This document shows positions 52,951-61,323 of a stretch of 64,000 bases of DNA, in pieces. The stretch spans positions 1 through 64,000 of the forward strand of contig JAFBIU010000011.1 of assembly GCA_021531775.1 (NCBI GenBank). The letters run 5' to 3'. Each line of letters starts with the position of its first letter. Positions within the stretch are counted from its first letter, which is position 1. A program made the translations under genes and the position numbers. The notes under the pieces were generated by a model, which searched no databases, was not told where the DNA came from, and saw only the letters and a list, made by a program, of their open reading frames with translations. Source of the stretch: Parabacteroides distasonis (GTDB taxonomy: Bacteria > Bacteroidota > Bacteroidia > Bacteroidales > Tannerellaceae).

Positions 52951-54492
52951 ATGAGAATCACTACATTTATCCTATTGTTCGTGCTGCTATTGGGCGGACA
53001 TGCAATGGCACAGAGTGGTGCCGAATGGCAGAAACAGGCCGAGTCAAGTCTGCAGAAACATGATCATGTACAGGCTCGGTATCAGTTTCAACAGGCTTAT
53101 CAGGCCTTTGCCAATGCGGAACAATATGCTGAGGCAACGGCTACCGGTGTCAAGGCTTGTGCACTCTATTACCAGTACTATGCCTATAAGGAGGCCTTTG
53201 ACCTCTGTCGTCAGATTGACTATCTGATTCTGACAGGCGAACAGAAGTTTCAACGCCCCATGCCGGAATTGCATTTTCTGGTGGCCAAGGAGCGGATGCA
53301 GATGTATGTGCAGTTGAAGAACAGTGAGCAGGCACAGGTCCAGCTGTCCCGTATGCAGGATTTGGCGGGTCAAGCCGGCAACCAGTCGCTCAACGATGAA
53401 TTGCTTTACACGCAAGCTGGTTTTTATTACACCTTCGGGCAGGATGCCAAGGGGGACGACTGTTTCCAGCAATTGGTGACCCGCTACAAGGAGAAGAAGG
53501 AGTACAACAAGGTGAGTGAGTGCTATAAGAACTTGATCTCGATTGCCAGTGCAGCCGGCAATGCTCCTTTGGTCGAGCAGACGTATGAGAAATACATCAT
53601 CTGGACCGATTCGGTCAAGGCTCTGAATGCCCAAGATGAATACAATATCCTGAAGAAACAGTATGAGGACAGCTTGCAGACCGTTACTGATCGGGATGAT
53701 ACCATTCGAGGCAAACAGTATCTGATTGTCTCGCTTTGTACCCTGTTGGTGATTTTGGGTGTCGTCTTGGTCGTTGGCGGCTTGGGACTGATGCGCTTGT
53801 TGGTACTCAACCGGAAGTTGAAGAACAATATTCAGATTGCGAATGAGCACAACGAGCTGAAAAGCCGCTTTATTTGTAGTGTCTCGTCGCAGATGAAGCC
53901 GACCCTCGACAGTCTGGCCCAGACCGCTTCGTTGTTGCAGTCCTCCGCACCGGTTCAGGCAGGTCTGATGATTCAGCAGTTGCAGGCCTTGGATGGTTTT
54001 GCATCGCATATCGAGGAGCTCTCTTCGTTGGAGAATACCCTGATGGAGCCCTTTGAAACCCAACCCGTACAGACGGCTGCCTTGGCCAAACGATTGCAAG
54101 AGCAGGCCAAAGGCTGGATGAAACCGGGCGTGGAGTTGGCCGTTGATGTGGCTTCGTTGGAGATTCGGGTCAATGCCGCCCACCTGGAACGGGTTTTGTT
54201 GCATCTGCTCCAGAATGCAGCGGACCATACCGATAGCGGCAAGGTGAAATTAGAGTTTAAAAAGCGAGGAGCACATATCGGACAGTTCATCGTGACCGAT
54301 ACCGGATCGGGTATTGCGGAGGAGTTGCGTCCCGATCTGTTCAAGCCCTTCTCCGAACCCAAAGTGCTTTCGGAGGGAGATGGCTTGGGCCTGCCCATTT
54401 GTGCGTTGATTGCTGCCAAGATGAACGGGTCGTTGACCTTGGATCCCGACTATAAACGGGGCTGCCGGTTTGTCTTGGGATTGAGCGTTTAA
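52951..54492 (+). CDS. TPR sensor histidine-kinase-like protein lacking the H-box histidine
   Basis: 513-residue membrane protein. A signal peptide (to about residue 20, AMAQ) is followed by helical TPR-like repeats in the periplasm (about 25-230). A membrane helix (about 257-283) leads to a HisKA-like segment and a HATPase domain. The ATPase is complete: N-box Asn422 in LLQNAADHT, DTGSGI (450-455), LFKPFSEPK and GDGLGLPI (about 476). In the HisKA segment, FICSVSSQMKPTL aligns with the usual F..N.SHE.RTPL, so the phosphoacceptor position is Ser313; the nearest His is His300, outside the H-box. No response regulator is adjacent. It may act as a pseudokinase, a phosphatase or a partner of another kinase. 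Confidence 0.85.
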   Translation: MRITTFILLFVLLLGGHAMAQSGAEWQKQAESSLQKHDHVQARYQFQQAYQAFANAEQYAEATATGVKACALYYQYYAYKEAFDLCRQIDYLILTGEQKFQRPMPELHFLVAKERMQMYVQLKNSEQAQVQLSRMQDLAGQAGNQSLNDELLYTQAGFYYTFGQDAKGDDCFQQLVTRYKEKKEYNKVSECYKNLISIASAAGNAPLVEQTYEKYIIWTDSVKALNAQDEYNILKKQYEDSLQTVTDRDDTIRGKQYLIVSLCTLLVILGVVLVVGGLGLMRLLVLNRKLKNNIQIANEHNELKSRFICSVSSQMKPTLDSLAQTASLLQSSAPVQAGLMIQQLQALDGFASHIEELSSLENTLMEPFETQPVQTAALAKRLQEQAKGWMKPGVELAVDVASLEIRVNAAHLERVLLHLLQNAADHTDSGKVKLEFKKRGAHIGQFIVTDTGSGIAEELRPDLFKPFSEPKVLSEGDGLGLPICALIAAKMNGSLTLDPDYKRGCRFVLGLSV

Positions 54493-54578
54493 AGGCTCCA
54501 AGGGCCTTTTCGTCGTCTATTTCACTTTTTTCGTCGATTTTTTTGGTCTTAAATGAAATCTATTTTTTACCTTTGTTC

Positions 54579-54725
54579 TCAGAAAGAAGAAACAGGTTAA
54601 AAACTAAACCTTCTATGGGATATTGAGAACAACAAGGAAAGAATAAACAAGGCACATTCGTGTTTTTTAAAGTTAACAATTTACTTTGGGTAAGCCCGAT
54701 AGTGATATCCGGCTTACTTTTTTTT
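54579..54725 (+). ncRNA. Probable small non-coding RNA with its own promoter and terminator
   Basis: A -7 element TACCTTTG (54568-54575; possible -33 TTTG at 54542-54545) would start a transcript near 54580. It would end at a strong hairpin (GTAAGCC 54690-54696 with GGCTTAC 54711-54717, inner GATA/TATC pair) followed by eight T. The roughly 145 nt between contain no credible ORF. The 5' part can fold: TTGTTCTCA (54573-54581) with TGAGAACAA (54624-54632), and inside it AGAA/TTCT and GGTT/AACC pairs. A structured 5' domain, A-rich linker and terminator suggest an sRNA. 6S-type or a Rfam Bacteroidales family is possible but unverified. Confidence 0.55.
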
Positions 54726-54726
54726 G

Positions 54727-54743
54727 CCCCCCCCAAAAAAAAA
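54727..54743. repeat. Homopolymer tract C8-A9
   Basis: Directly after the sRNA terminator T-run comes G, then eight C (54727-54734) and nine A (54735-54743). Such tracts are prone to slippage, but no gene spans this one. Confidence 0.9.
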
Positions 54744-54750
54744 TCGAACA

Positions 54751-54784
54751 TAAAAAAAGGTGTTACAAATACATGTAACACCTT
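54751..54784 (-). terminator. Terminator of tRNA-Gly
   Basis: Perfect 11-bp stem AAGGTGTTACA (54757-54767) with TGTAACACCTT (54774-54784), followed on the minus strand by seven T; 13 bp after the tRNA. Confidence 0.92.
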
Positions 54785-54796
54785 GATTATTAGTTG

Positions 54797-54869
54797 AGCG
54801 GCAAACGGGACTCGAACCCGCGACCCTCGGCTTGGGAAGCCAATGCTCTACCAACTGAGCCATTGCCGC
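54797..54869 (-). tRNA. tRNA-Gly (anticodon CCC)
   Basis: 73-nt cloverleaf. Acceptor GCGGCAA/TTGCCGC with discriminator T, D-arm GCTC...GAGC, anticodon loop TTCCCAA in a TTGGC/GCCGA stem, and T-arm GCGGGTTCGAGTCCCGT. The CCC anticodon is read from loop positions 34-36. CCA is not encoded. A -7 element TACATTTG lies upstream at 54899-54906 on the minus strand. Confidence 0.95.
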
Positions 54870-54898
54870 CTTGAGCGATCAACCTCTGTTTATCGATG

Positions 54899-54906
54899 CA
54901 AATGTA
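54899..54906 (-). promoter_or_regulatory. -7 element TACATTTG for tRNA-Gly
   Basis: Exact TAnnTTTG match on the minus strand, 29 bp upstream of the tRNA 5' end. Confidence 0.5.
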
Positions 54907-54970
54907 TATAAATTCTTTCGATAATCGCACGATTAGGGTCTGAAAATTTTCATCAGGGGTGAAAATAAAC

Positions 54971-54978
54971 TATTTTTG
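54971..54978 (+). promoter_or_regulatory. -7 element TATTTTTG for argB
   Basis: Exact TAnnTTTG match 30 bp before the argB ATG. No ARG box like that of argR is visible here. Confidence 0.55.
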
Positions 54979-55008
54979 CACTCCGTATAATTGATAGACT
55001 CACGAAAA

Positions 55009-55776
55009 ATGGAAAAGTTGACACTGATTAAAGTAGGCGGGAAGATTGTCGAAGAGGAGGAGACACTCCGCTCTTTGTTACGCGATTTTGCTGCTATCGA
55101 AGGATATAAGGTACTGGTTCATGGAGGTGGACGTTCAGCAACTCGTTTGGCTTCCCAGTTGGGTATTGAAAGTAAGATGGTCAATGGCCGACGAATCACC
55201 GACGCCGAGACCCTGAAGGTGGTTACCATGGTCTATGGAGGACTGGTAAACAAGCATATTGTGGCTGGTTTGCAGGCCTTGGACGTGAATGCGTTGGGAT
55301 TGACGGGTGCCGACATGAATCTGATGCGTTCGGTCAAACGACCTGTAGCCGAAGTGGATTATGGGTATGTAGGCGATGTGAAGGAGGTCAATGCCGATCT
55401 GTTGGCCACCCTGATTCACCAAGGGGTTGTGCCTGTCTTGGCTCCCTTGACGCACGACAAACAGGGGAACCTGCTCAATACGAATGCCGATACGATTGCC
55501 GGAGAGGCAGCCAAGGCATTGGCACGCCATTTCGATGTCACGTTGGTATTCTGCTTTGAAAAGAAGGGAGTCCTGCTGGATGAACACGACGATGAGAGTG
55601 TCATTCCGGAGATCGACCGGACCGCTTTCCAGCAATATGTGGCACAGGGTGTCATCCAGGGAGGTATGATCCCCAAATTGGAAAATGCCTACCAGGCCAT
55701 TGATGCCGGGGTGAAGGAGGTGATCATTACGCAGGCCTCGGAAATCCATTTGGGCAAAGGCACGCGCGTACACTAA
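55009..55776 (+). CDS. argB: N-acetylglutamate kinase
   Basis: 255-residue amino-acid kinase, step 2 of arginine synthesis. N-terminal TLIKVGGKIVEEEETL and VHGGGRSATRLASQLG bind ATP and substrate phosphate; NTNADTIAGEAAKAL and GGMIPKLENAYQAIDAGV are later conserved motifs. The start MEKLTLIKVGG at 55009 is preferred over a TTG six codons upstream. It is separated from the main arg operon by 20 kb and stands alone between tRNA-Gly and the DUF3943 gene. Substrate may be N-succinylglutamate in this group. Confidence 0.93.
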   Translation: MEKLTLIKVGGKIVEEEETLRSLLRDFAAIEGYKVLVHGGGRSATRLASQLGIESKMVNGRRITDAETLKVVTMVYGGLVNKHIVAGLQALDVNALGLTGADMNLMRSVKRPVAEVDYGYVGDVKEVNADLLATLIHQGVVPVLAPLTHDKQGNLLNTNADTIAGEAAKALARHFDVTLVFCFEKKGVLLDEHDDESVIPEIDRTAFQQYVAQGVIQGGMIPKLENAYQAIDAGVKEVIITQASEIHLGKGTRVH

Positions 55777-55940
55777 ACAGCAGCCAGACTGCCCAAAGCC
55801 GGATATCCGGAAACTGGTAGAGAGCATCAGTGGCCAAACTGGCCAATAATGGAGTAAAACTGGCTAATAATTGTTTAAACCAAACGAATCCTGATCCTGT
55901 TTTTCTTTATACGTTTGCAACCTGATAGACGTGAACAGAT

Positions 55941-57413
55941 ATGAGAAAAATAGGATTGATACTGTGGATGTGGGGTATGGTATGTGTGGCTTTCGCGCAA
56001 CACTTTCCGGAGGTTCCTCCTCGTACATACGTAAGTGATACCACCCTGTTTACCCCGAAGAAACCCTGGGTGGCAGCGGGTGAGACCTTTGGTTTGAATA
56101 TGTTGGTTTGGGGGTTTGACCGGTTTGTGATGGGTGCGGATTTTGCGAAAATCAACGGTCATACCATCCAGCAGAATTTCAAGACCGGTCCTGTTTGGGA
56201 TACAGACAAGTTCTCGACCAATCTGTTTTCCCATCCCTACCATGGCTCGTTGTATTTCAATGCGGCCCGTAGCAATGGCATGAACTTCTGGCAATCCATC
56301 CCCTTTTCGGCGGGTGGCAGCTTGATGTGGGAGTTTTTCATGGAGGTGGAGCCGCCCTCCATCAATGATATGTTGGCCACAACCTTTGGCGGCATCGAAT
56401 TGGGAGAGGTTACCTACCGGTTGTCGGACCTTTTCATTGACGACCGTACTACCGGTGCAGAACGCATTGGACGGGAGTTGCTGGTGGGCATCTTTTCGCC
56501 TGTACGGGCCTTCAATCGCTTGCTGAATGGTGACTCTTGGCGTTATCGGCCGACGAAGGGGCGTTCATTCGCTTCGGTTCCTGTCAATTTTATCCTTGGT
56601 TTAGGTACCCGTTTCCTGGCGGAACAGGAGGGTTCCAAGCATGGAACAACCAGTATGAACCTGTCGCTCCGGCTGGATTATGGCGATCCGTTCCATGATG
56701 AGGCCTATTCGCCTTATGAATGGTTCCAGTTTCGGGTGGGGATGGACTTCTTCTCGAAACAGCCCCTGTTCAGTGAAGTGAATGCGATCGGTGCGATTTG
56801 GGGCAAGCGGGTGTGGCAGAAGGACAATCGCTCGTTGGCGGCCGGTGTGTTCCAGCACTTTGACTATTACGATTCGGAATTACGTACGAACAGTACGAAG
56901 GAGGTGGCTCCCTACCGTATTTCCGAAGCGGCAGCCTTCGGTGGCGGATTGATCTATTATCGGGCGGCAGAACCCAGCAGTCCGGTGGATATCTTCGGTG
57001 AGTTGTATGTCAATGGTGTGGCGTTGGGAGCCAGCATCTCCGACTACATGCTGCTGGAAGAGCGCGACTACAACTTGGGAAGTGGCTATAGTGTGAAGGC
57101 CTTCTCCGGTCTGGCCTATAAAAAGAAGTGGGCACTCCTGTTGAATTTGGAGAACTATCACCTTTTCACCTGGAAAGGGTATGATCCGGAGATCGACTGG
57201 AGTACGGCGGACATCGCCTCCTTGAATGTGCAAGGCGACCGTAGCAATGCCCGTCTGACCATTTTCAGCACCAAGATCAGCTATCAGTTCCAGCCTCGGT
57301 GGAGTGTGGTCTTGAGCAATCGCTACTTTACCCGCCATACACGTTATACCTATTATGATAATGTCCGCAGTTCTACCTACGATGTATTGCTGAAGCTCTG
57401 TTATCGGCTTTGA
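55941..57413 (+). CDS. DUF3943 domain protein, exported
   Basis: 490-residue protein with a signal peptide (to about residue 20, AFAQ). The region about 45-190 carries the DUF3943 pattern (TFGLNMLVWGFDRFVMGADF, NLFSHPYHGSLYFNAARSNG, GGIELGEVTYRLSDLFID). The C-terminal half is strand-rich and ends with an aromatic-containing segment, compatible with an outer-membrane barrel. Function is unknown. Its last 13 bases overlap the convergent ABC-F gene, so the two share their 3' ends. Confidence 0.8.
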   Translation: MRKIGLILWMWGMVCVAFAQHFPEVPPRTYVSDTTLFTPKKPWVAAGETFGLNMLVWGFDRFVMGADFAKINGHTIQQNFKTGPVWDTDKFSTNLFSHPYHGSLYFNAARSNGMNFWQSIPFSAGGSLMWEFFMEVEPPSINDMLATTFGGIELGEVTYRLSDLFIDDRTTGAERIGRELLVGIFSPVRAFNRLLNGDSWRYRPTKGRSFASVPVNFILGLGTRFLAEQEGSKHGTTSMNLSLRLDYGDPFHDEAYSPYEWFQFRVGMDFFSKQPLFSEVNAIGAIWGKRVWQKDNRSLAAGVFQHFDYYDSELRTNSTKEVAPYRISEAAAFGGGLIYYRAAEPSSPVDIFGELYVNGVALGASISDYMLLEERDYNLGSGYSVKAFSGLAYKKKWALLLNLENYHLFTWKGYDPEIDWSTADIASLNVQGDRSNARLTIFSTKISYQFQPRWSVVLSNRYFTRHTRYTYYDNVRSSTYDVLLKLCYRL

Positions 57414-59047
57414 CCGATCCGCTCCAGTTCGCGGAGGTTCTCCAACTTCTTGCGTTGCATGAACTCGTAGATGCCCTCCAGATGTTCGGTCACACGCTGG
57501 TGGCCGAACTCATACACCTTCGTCACCAGTCCGTCCAGGAAGTCACGGTCGTGCGAGACGACAATCAAGGTCCCGTCGAAATCCATCAAGGCCTGCTTCA
57601 GGATGTCCTTGGTCTTCATGTCGAGGTGGTTGGTCGGCTCGTCGAGGATGAGCAGGTTGACTGGTTCCAGCAAGAGCTTGATCATGGCCAGTCGGGTCCG
57701 TTCGCCACCCGAGAGCACCTTCACCTTCTTGGTCGAATTCTCCCCGCCAAACATAAAGGCTCCGAGCAGATCCTTGATCTTGGTCCGGATGTCCCCTTGG
57801 GCCACTTCGTCGATGGTCTGGAAGACGGTCAGATTCTCGTCCAACAGAGAGGCCTGGTTCTGGGCGAAATAGCCGATCTGCACATTGTGTCCGATCGTGA
57901 GGCTGCCCTCATAGTCGATCTCCTGCATGATACATTTGACCAAGGTAGATTTACCCTCTCCATTCCGACCGACAAAGGCGATCTTGTCGCCACGTTCGAT
58001 GGTCAGGTTGGCCTGACTGAAGACCAGGTGGTCGCCATACCGTTTGGCCACATTTTCGATGATGACCGGATAGGAACCCGAACGGGGAGCAGGCGGAAAC
58101 TTCAACCGCAAGGCCGAGGTGTCCTCTTCGTCCACCTCCAGCAACTGCAATTTCTCCAACATCTTCACGCGGCTCTGTACCTGTAGTGTCTTGGAATAGG
58201 TGCCCTTGAACCGTTCGATGAACTCCTTGGTTTCGGCAATGAACTTCTGCTGTTCGTCGAAAGCCTTCTGCTGCTGTTCGCGTCGCTCCTTGCGCAATTG
58301 CAGGTACTGGCTGTAGTTCACCTTGTAATCGTAGAGTCGTCCCATCGTCACCTCCAGGGTGCGGGTGGTGATGTGATCGACAAAGGCCCGGTCGTGACTG
58401 ATCACTACAACGGTCTGTCCGCTATCGATCAGGAAATCCTCTAACCATTGGATCGATTCGATGTCGAGGTGGTTGGTCGGCTCGTCCAACAGCAAGACAT
58501 CCGGCTTCTTCAGCAACAGCTTGGCCAATTCGATACGCATCCGCCATCCGCCACTGAACTCGCTTGTCTGCCGCTGGAAATCCTCCCGCTGGAAACCCAA
58601 TCCCAAGAGCGTCTTTTCGATGTCTGCATCATAATTGATCTCTTCGATGGAGTAGAATTTCTCACTCAACGTCGAGACCCGTTCGATCAGCTCCATGTAG
58701 CTGTCCGAGTCGTAATCGGTACGCGTCTCCAACTCCTTGTTCAGGGCAGCCATTTCAGCCTCCATCGCATGCAGATGGGCAAAAGCCTGTTCAGCCTCCT
58801 GGAAAACCGTCCGGCCATCTTCCGTCATCAGATGCTGCGGCAAGTAGGCGATGACTGTGTCTTTGGGTGCCGACACTTTGCCCCGGGTCGGTTCGCGCAT
58901 ACCGGCCAGAATTTTCAGCAAGGTCGATTTGCCCGCTCCGTTCTTTCCCATCAGGGCGATCCGGTCTTTTTCGTTAATTACAAAGGAGAGATCCGAAAAA
59001 AGGGTACTTCCTCCGAACTCCACCGTCAATCCGTCTATTGAAATCAT
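57401..59047 (-). CDS. ABC-F family ATPase
   Basis: 548-residue soluble protein with two ABC domains and no membrane segment. First domain: GKNGAGKSTLLK, SGGWRMRIELAKLL, LLLDEPTNHLD. Second: GRNGEGKSTLVK, LSGGERTRLAMIKLLL, LILDEPTNHLD. Between them lies the ABC-F linker with a charged coiled region (YLQLRKERREQQQKAFDEQQ). ABC-F proteins act on the ribosome E site; some give antibiotic protection, but nothing here indicates resistance. Start at 59047 (MISIDGLTVEF) matches the family; 12 further codons upstream are open. Confidence 0.93.
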   Translation of the reverse strand: MISIDGLTVEFGGSTLFSDLSFVINEKDRIALMGKNGAGKSTLLKILAGMREPTRGKVSAPKDTVIAYLPQHLMTEDGRTVFQEAEQAFAHLHAMEAEMAALNKELETRTDYDSDSYMELIERVSTLSEKFYSIEEINYDADIEKTLLGLGFQREDFQRQTSEFSGGWRMRIELAKLLLKKPDVLLLDEPTNHLDIESIQWLEDFLIDSGQTVVVISHDRAFVDHITTRTLEVTMGRLYDYKVNYSQYLQLRKERREQQQKAFDEQQKFIAETKEFIERFKGTYSKTLQVQSRVKMLEKLQLLEVDEEDTSALRLKFPPAPRSGSYPVIIENVAKRYGDHLVFSQANLTIERGDKIAFVGRNGEGKSTLVKCIMQEIDYEGSLTIGHNVQIGYFAQNQASLLDENLTVFQTIDEVAQGDIRTKIKDLLGAFMFGGENSTKKVKVLSGGERTRLAMIKLLLEPVNLLILDEPTNHLDMKTKDILKQALMDFDGTLIVVSHDRDFLDGLVTKVYEFGHQRVTEHLEGIYEFMQRKKLENLRELERIGQSR

Positions 59048-59072
59048 ATCGTTATTGGTGTAAAATGAGTTG

Positions 59073-59080
59073 CAAAGGTA
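59073..59080 (-). promoter_or_regulatory. -7 element TACCTTTG for the ABC-F gene
   Basis: Exact TAnnTTTG on the minus strand, 25 bp before the ATG at 59047. Confidence 0.5.
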
Positions 59081-59101
59081 CAAACCTTGTTGAAAAATCC
59101 C

Positions 59102-59109
59102 TATCTTTG
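59102..59109 (+). promoter_or_regulatory. -7 element TATCTTTG for the phosphofructokinase gene
   Basis: Exact TAnnTTTG 53 bp before the ATG at 59163, 21 bp from the divergent ABC-F element. Confidence 0.5.
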
Positions 59110-59162
59110 CACCGGTTATACGAGATAATTCTTATTTAATTACCAAATAATTTGAAGAACGA

Positions 59163-60809
59163 ATGAGAAAAAGTGCATTACAAATTGCAAGAGCGGCTTA
59201 CCAGCCTAAGGTTCCCGCTGCTTTGAAAGGTGCTGTTGTAGCTGTGGATGGTGAATATACACAGTCAGTTGCCGATCAGGAAGAGATCAAGAAACTGTTC
59301 CCGAACACGTATGGAATGCCGGTCATTACGTTTGAGAAGAGCAACGAAAAGAAGGAGTTGCCCGCTATCAACGTAGGTGTGATCCTGTCTGGTGGTCAAG
59401 CTCCTGGTGGCCACAATGTCATCGCAGGTCTGTTCGATGGTATCAAGGCGCACAATGCCGCTTCTCGTCTGTATGGTTTTATCCTGGGTCCTGGTGGTTT
59501 GGTTGACCATAAGTATATGGAGCTGACTTCCGACATCATCGATGAGTATCGTAACACAGGTGGTTTCGATATGATCGGTTCAGGCCGTACGAAACTGGAG
59601 ACCAAAGAGCAGTTCGACAAGGGTCTGGAAATCTTGAAGGAGTTGAACATCTCTGCTTTGGTGATCATCGGTGGTGACGACTCGAACACCAATGCTTGTG
59701 TATTGGCTGAATATTACAAGGCTATAGGTGCTGGCGTTCAGGTGATCGGTTGCCCGAAGACGATCGATGGTGACTTGAAGAACGCCCAGATCGAGACTTC
59801 ATTCGGTTTTGATACCGCTTGTAAGGTTTATTCAGAGGTTATCGGTAACATCCAGCGTGACTGTAATTCAGCTCAGAAGTACTGGCACTTCATCAAGTTG
59901 ATGGGTCGTTCAGCTTCTCACATCGCACTGGAGTGTGCTTTGCAGACTCAGCCGAACATCTGTATCATCTCGGAAGAGGTGGAAGAGAAGAACATGTCAT
60001 TGGATGACATCGTGACTTACATCGCTGATATCGTGGCTAAGCGTGCTGCTGAAGGTCACAACTTCGGTACTGTATTGATTCCGGAAGGTTTGATCGAGTT
60101 CGTTCCGGCTATGAAGCGTCTGATTGCTGAGTTGAACGACTTCTTGGCTAAGCATGATGCTGAATTTAAGATGATCAAGAAGAGCGAACAGCGTGCATAC
60201 ATCATCAGCAAGTTGACGAAGGACAACTCTGAGTTGTATGCTTCTCTGCCGGAGGGCGTTGCTCGTCAGTTGTCACTCGACCGCGACCCGCACGGAAACG
60301 TTCAGGTTTCGTTGATCGAAACAGAAAAGCTGTTGTCTGAAATGGTAGGCCGCAAGTTGGCTGAATGGAAGGCAGAAGGCAAGTATGTTGGTAAGTTTGC
60401 TGCTCAGCACCACTTCTTCGGTTATGAAGGTCGTTGTGCTGCTCCGTCTAACTACGATGCAGACTACTGCTACTCATTGGGTTACACAGCATCTTGCTTG
60501 ATTGCTGCTGGTAAGACGGGTTATATGTCATCTGTACGCAACACGACAGCTCCGGCTGATCAGTGGATTGCAGGTGGTATTCCTGTAACGATGATGATGA
60601 ACATGGAACGTCGTCACGGTGAGATGAAGCCGGTTATCCAGAAGGCTTTGGTGAAGTTGGATGGTGCTCCTTTCAAGGCTTTTGCTGCTCAGCGTGAAGA
60701 GTGGGCTTTGACAACGAGCTATGTTTATCCGGGTCCGATCCAGTACTTCGGTCCGACGGAGGTTTGCGACCAGCCGACCAAGACTTTGCAGTTGGAGCAG
60801 GCTAAGTAA
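59163..60809 (+). CDS. pfp: PPi-dependent 6-phosphofructokinase
   Basis: 548-residue long-form enzyme that phosphorylates fructose-6-P with pyrophosphate in a reversible step of glycolysis. The phosphoryl-donor loop reads GGDDS (170-174); Asp173 replaces the Gly of ATP enzymes. Lys199 in PKTIDGDL is the second PPi hallmark, with catalytic Asp202 and Asp204. [10 protein letters not shown] is the N-terminal binding loop. It is a single-gene unit with strong codon bias, consistent with high expression. Confidence 0.95.
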   Translation: MRKSALQIARAAYQPKVPAALKGAVVAVDGEYTQSVADQEEIKKLFPNTYGMPVITFEKSNEKKELPAINVGVILSGGQAPGGHNVIAGLFDGIKAHNAASRLYGFILGPGGLVDHKYMELTSDIIDEYRNTGGFDMIGSGRTKLETKEQFDKGLEILKELNISALVIIGGDDSNTNACVLAEYYKAIGAGVQVIGCPKTIDGDLKNAQIETSFGFDTACKVYSEVIGNIQRDCNSAQKYWHFIKLMGRSASHIALECALQTQPNICIISEEVEEKNMSLDDIVTYIADIVAKRAAEGHNFGTVLIPEGLIEFVPAMKRLIAELNDFLAKHDAEFKMIKKSEQRAYIISKLTKDNSELYASLPEGVARQLSLDRDPHGNVQVSLIETEKLLSEMVGRKLAEWKAEGKYVGKFAAQHHFFGYEGRCAAPSNYDADYCYSLGYTASCLIAAGKTGYMSSVRNTTAPADQWIAGGIPVTMMMNMERRHGEMKPVIQKALVKLDGAPFKAFAAQREEWALTTSYVYPGPIQYFGPTEVCDQPTKTLQLEQAK

Positions 60810-60843
60810 TTTCCGACATTGTCGAGCACATATTATAATAAGG

Positions 60844-60876
60844 AAAGGGAGCTATCGAAAGGTGGCTCCCTTTTTT
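60844..60876 (+). terminator. Terminator of pfp
   Basis: 9-bp stem AAAGGGAGC (60844-60852) with GCTCCCTTT (60865-60873) then further T; 34 bp after the stop. Its loop and left arm overlap the outer arm of the nested repeat at 60851-60985, so two foldings compete. Confidence 0.88.
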
Positions 60877-60985
60877 ATTGCTTTCCGGAGCTATAGCTGA
60901 TGAAACGGAGTGGTCATAAGTGATGACAACGTCCGGTCTTAACTAATGACCGACTTGCGTCATCAGCTATGGCTCTTTCGATAGC
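60851..60985. repeat. Three nested inverted repeats over 135 bp
   Basis: From outside in: GCTATCGAAAG (60851-60861) with CTTTCGATAGC (60975-60985), 11/11; ATAGCTGATGA (60893-60903) with TCATCAGCTAT (60960-60970), 11/11; GGTCAT (60912-60917) with ATGACC (60946-60951), 6/6. The spacers are not complementary. No ORF is present. It could be a folded RNA, a cruciform site or a small miniature-element relic. The rest of 60986-61085 shows nothing recognisable. Confidence 0.8.
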
Positions 60986-61085
60986 CCTTCGAGATTCCTG
61001 CGAGATGCGCTTCAGATAATTCCGATTTCTGCAGTCGAAAGTGGGTTCGTGGGAGGGTCAGAAGGCTTCCGTATTCCTTTTTTTT

Positions 61086-61146
61086 GCGTAACGTTACGCC
61101 TACTGTTACGTTTTCGACAGGCGTAACACCTAACGTAACGTTACGC
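61086..61146. repeat. Symmetric CGTAACG element with two palindromes
   Basis: GCGTAACGTTACGC (61086-61099, perfect palindrome) and CGTAACGTTACG (61134-61145, perfect palindrome) flank an inner inverted pair GTTACG (61105-61110) and CGTAAC (61122-61127). The whole 61-bp block is roughly mirror-symmetric. Role unknown. Confidence 0.85.
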
Positions 61147-61176
61147 AAAATAATAAAGGAACAGGGTAGGGAGGAG

Positions 61177-61218
61177 ATAAAAAAAAGGAGAATAAACCGA
61201 TCAGCTTATTCTCCTTTT
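61177..61218 (-). terminator. Terminator of the tRNA-Gln pair
   Basis: Perfect 13-bp stem (61183-61195 with 61206-61218), followed on the minus strand by a long T-run; directly 3' of the tRNA. Confidence 0.92.
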
Positions 61219-61219
61219 G

Positions 61220-61290
61220 TTGTTCAACCAGGATTCGAACCTGGACAAACAGGACCAGAATCTGTTGTGCTACCATTACACCATTGAACA
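61220..61290 (-). tRNA. tRNA-Gln (anticodon CTG), copy 2
   Basis: 71-nt cloverleaf. Acceptor TGTTCAA/TTGAACA with discriminator A, anticodon loop TTCTGGT with CTG, and T-arm CCAGGTTCGAATCCTGG. CCA is not encoded. It is identical to the copy at 61324-61394, from which a 33-bp spacer separates it. Confidence 0.94.
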
Positions 61291-61323
61291 ATCAATTGTG
61301 TACCTTGAAACCTGTTTAGAATG

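Noticed and set aside
53044-54228. 394-codon minus-strand frame over the kinase-like gene
   Set aside because: Shadow of a gene with intact HATPase boxes; no start context or domain.
54727-54743. C8-A9 tract as a phase-variation switch
   Set aside because: No gene or promoter spans the tract; it lies between two terminators.
57401-59047. ABC-F gene as an antibiotic resistance determinant
   Set aside because: Sequence fits housekeeping ABC-F proteins; no leader peptide or resistance-type linker could be identified.
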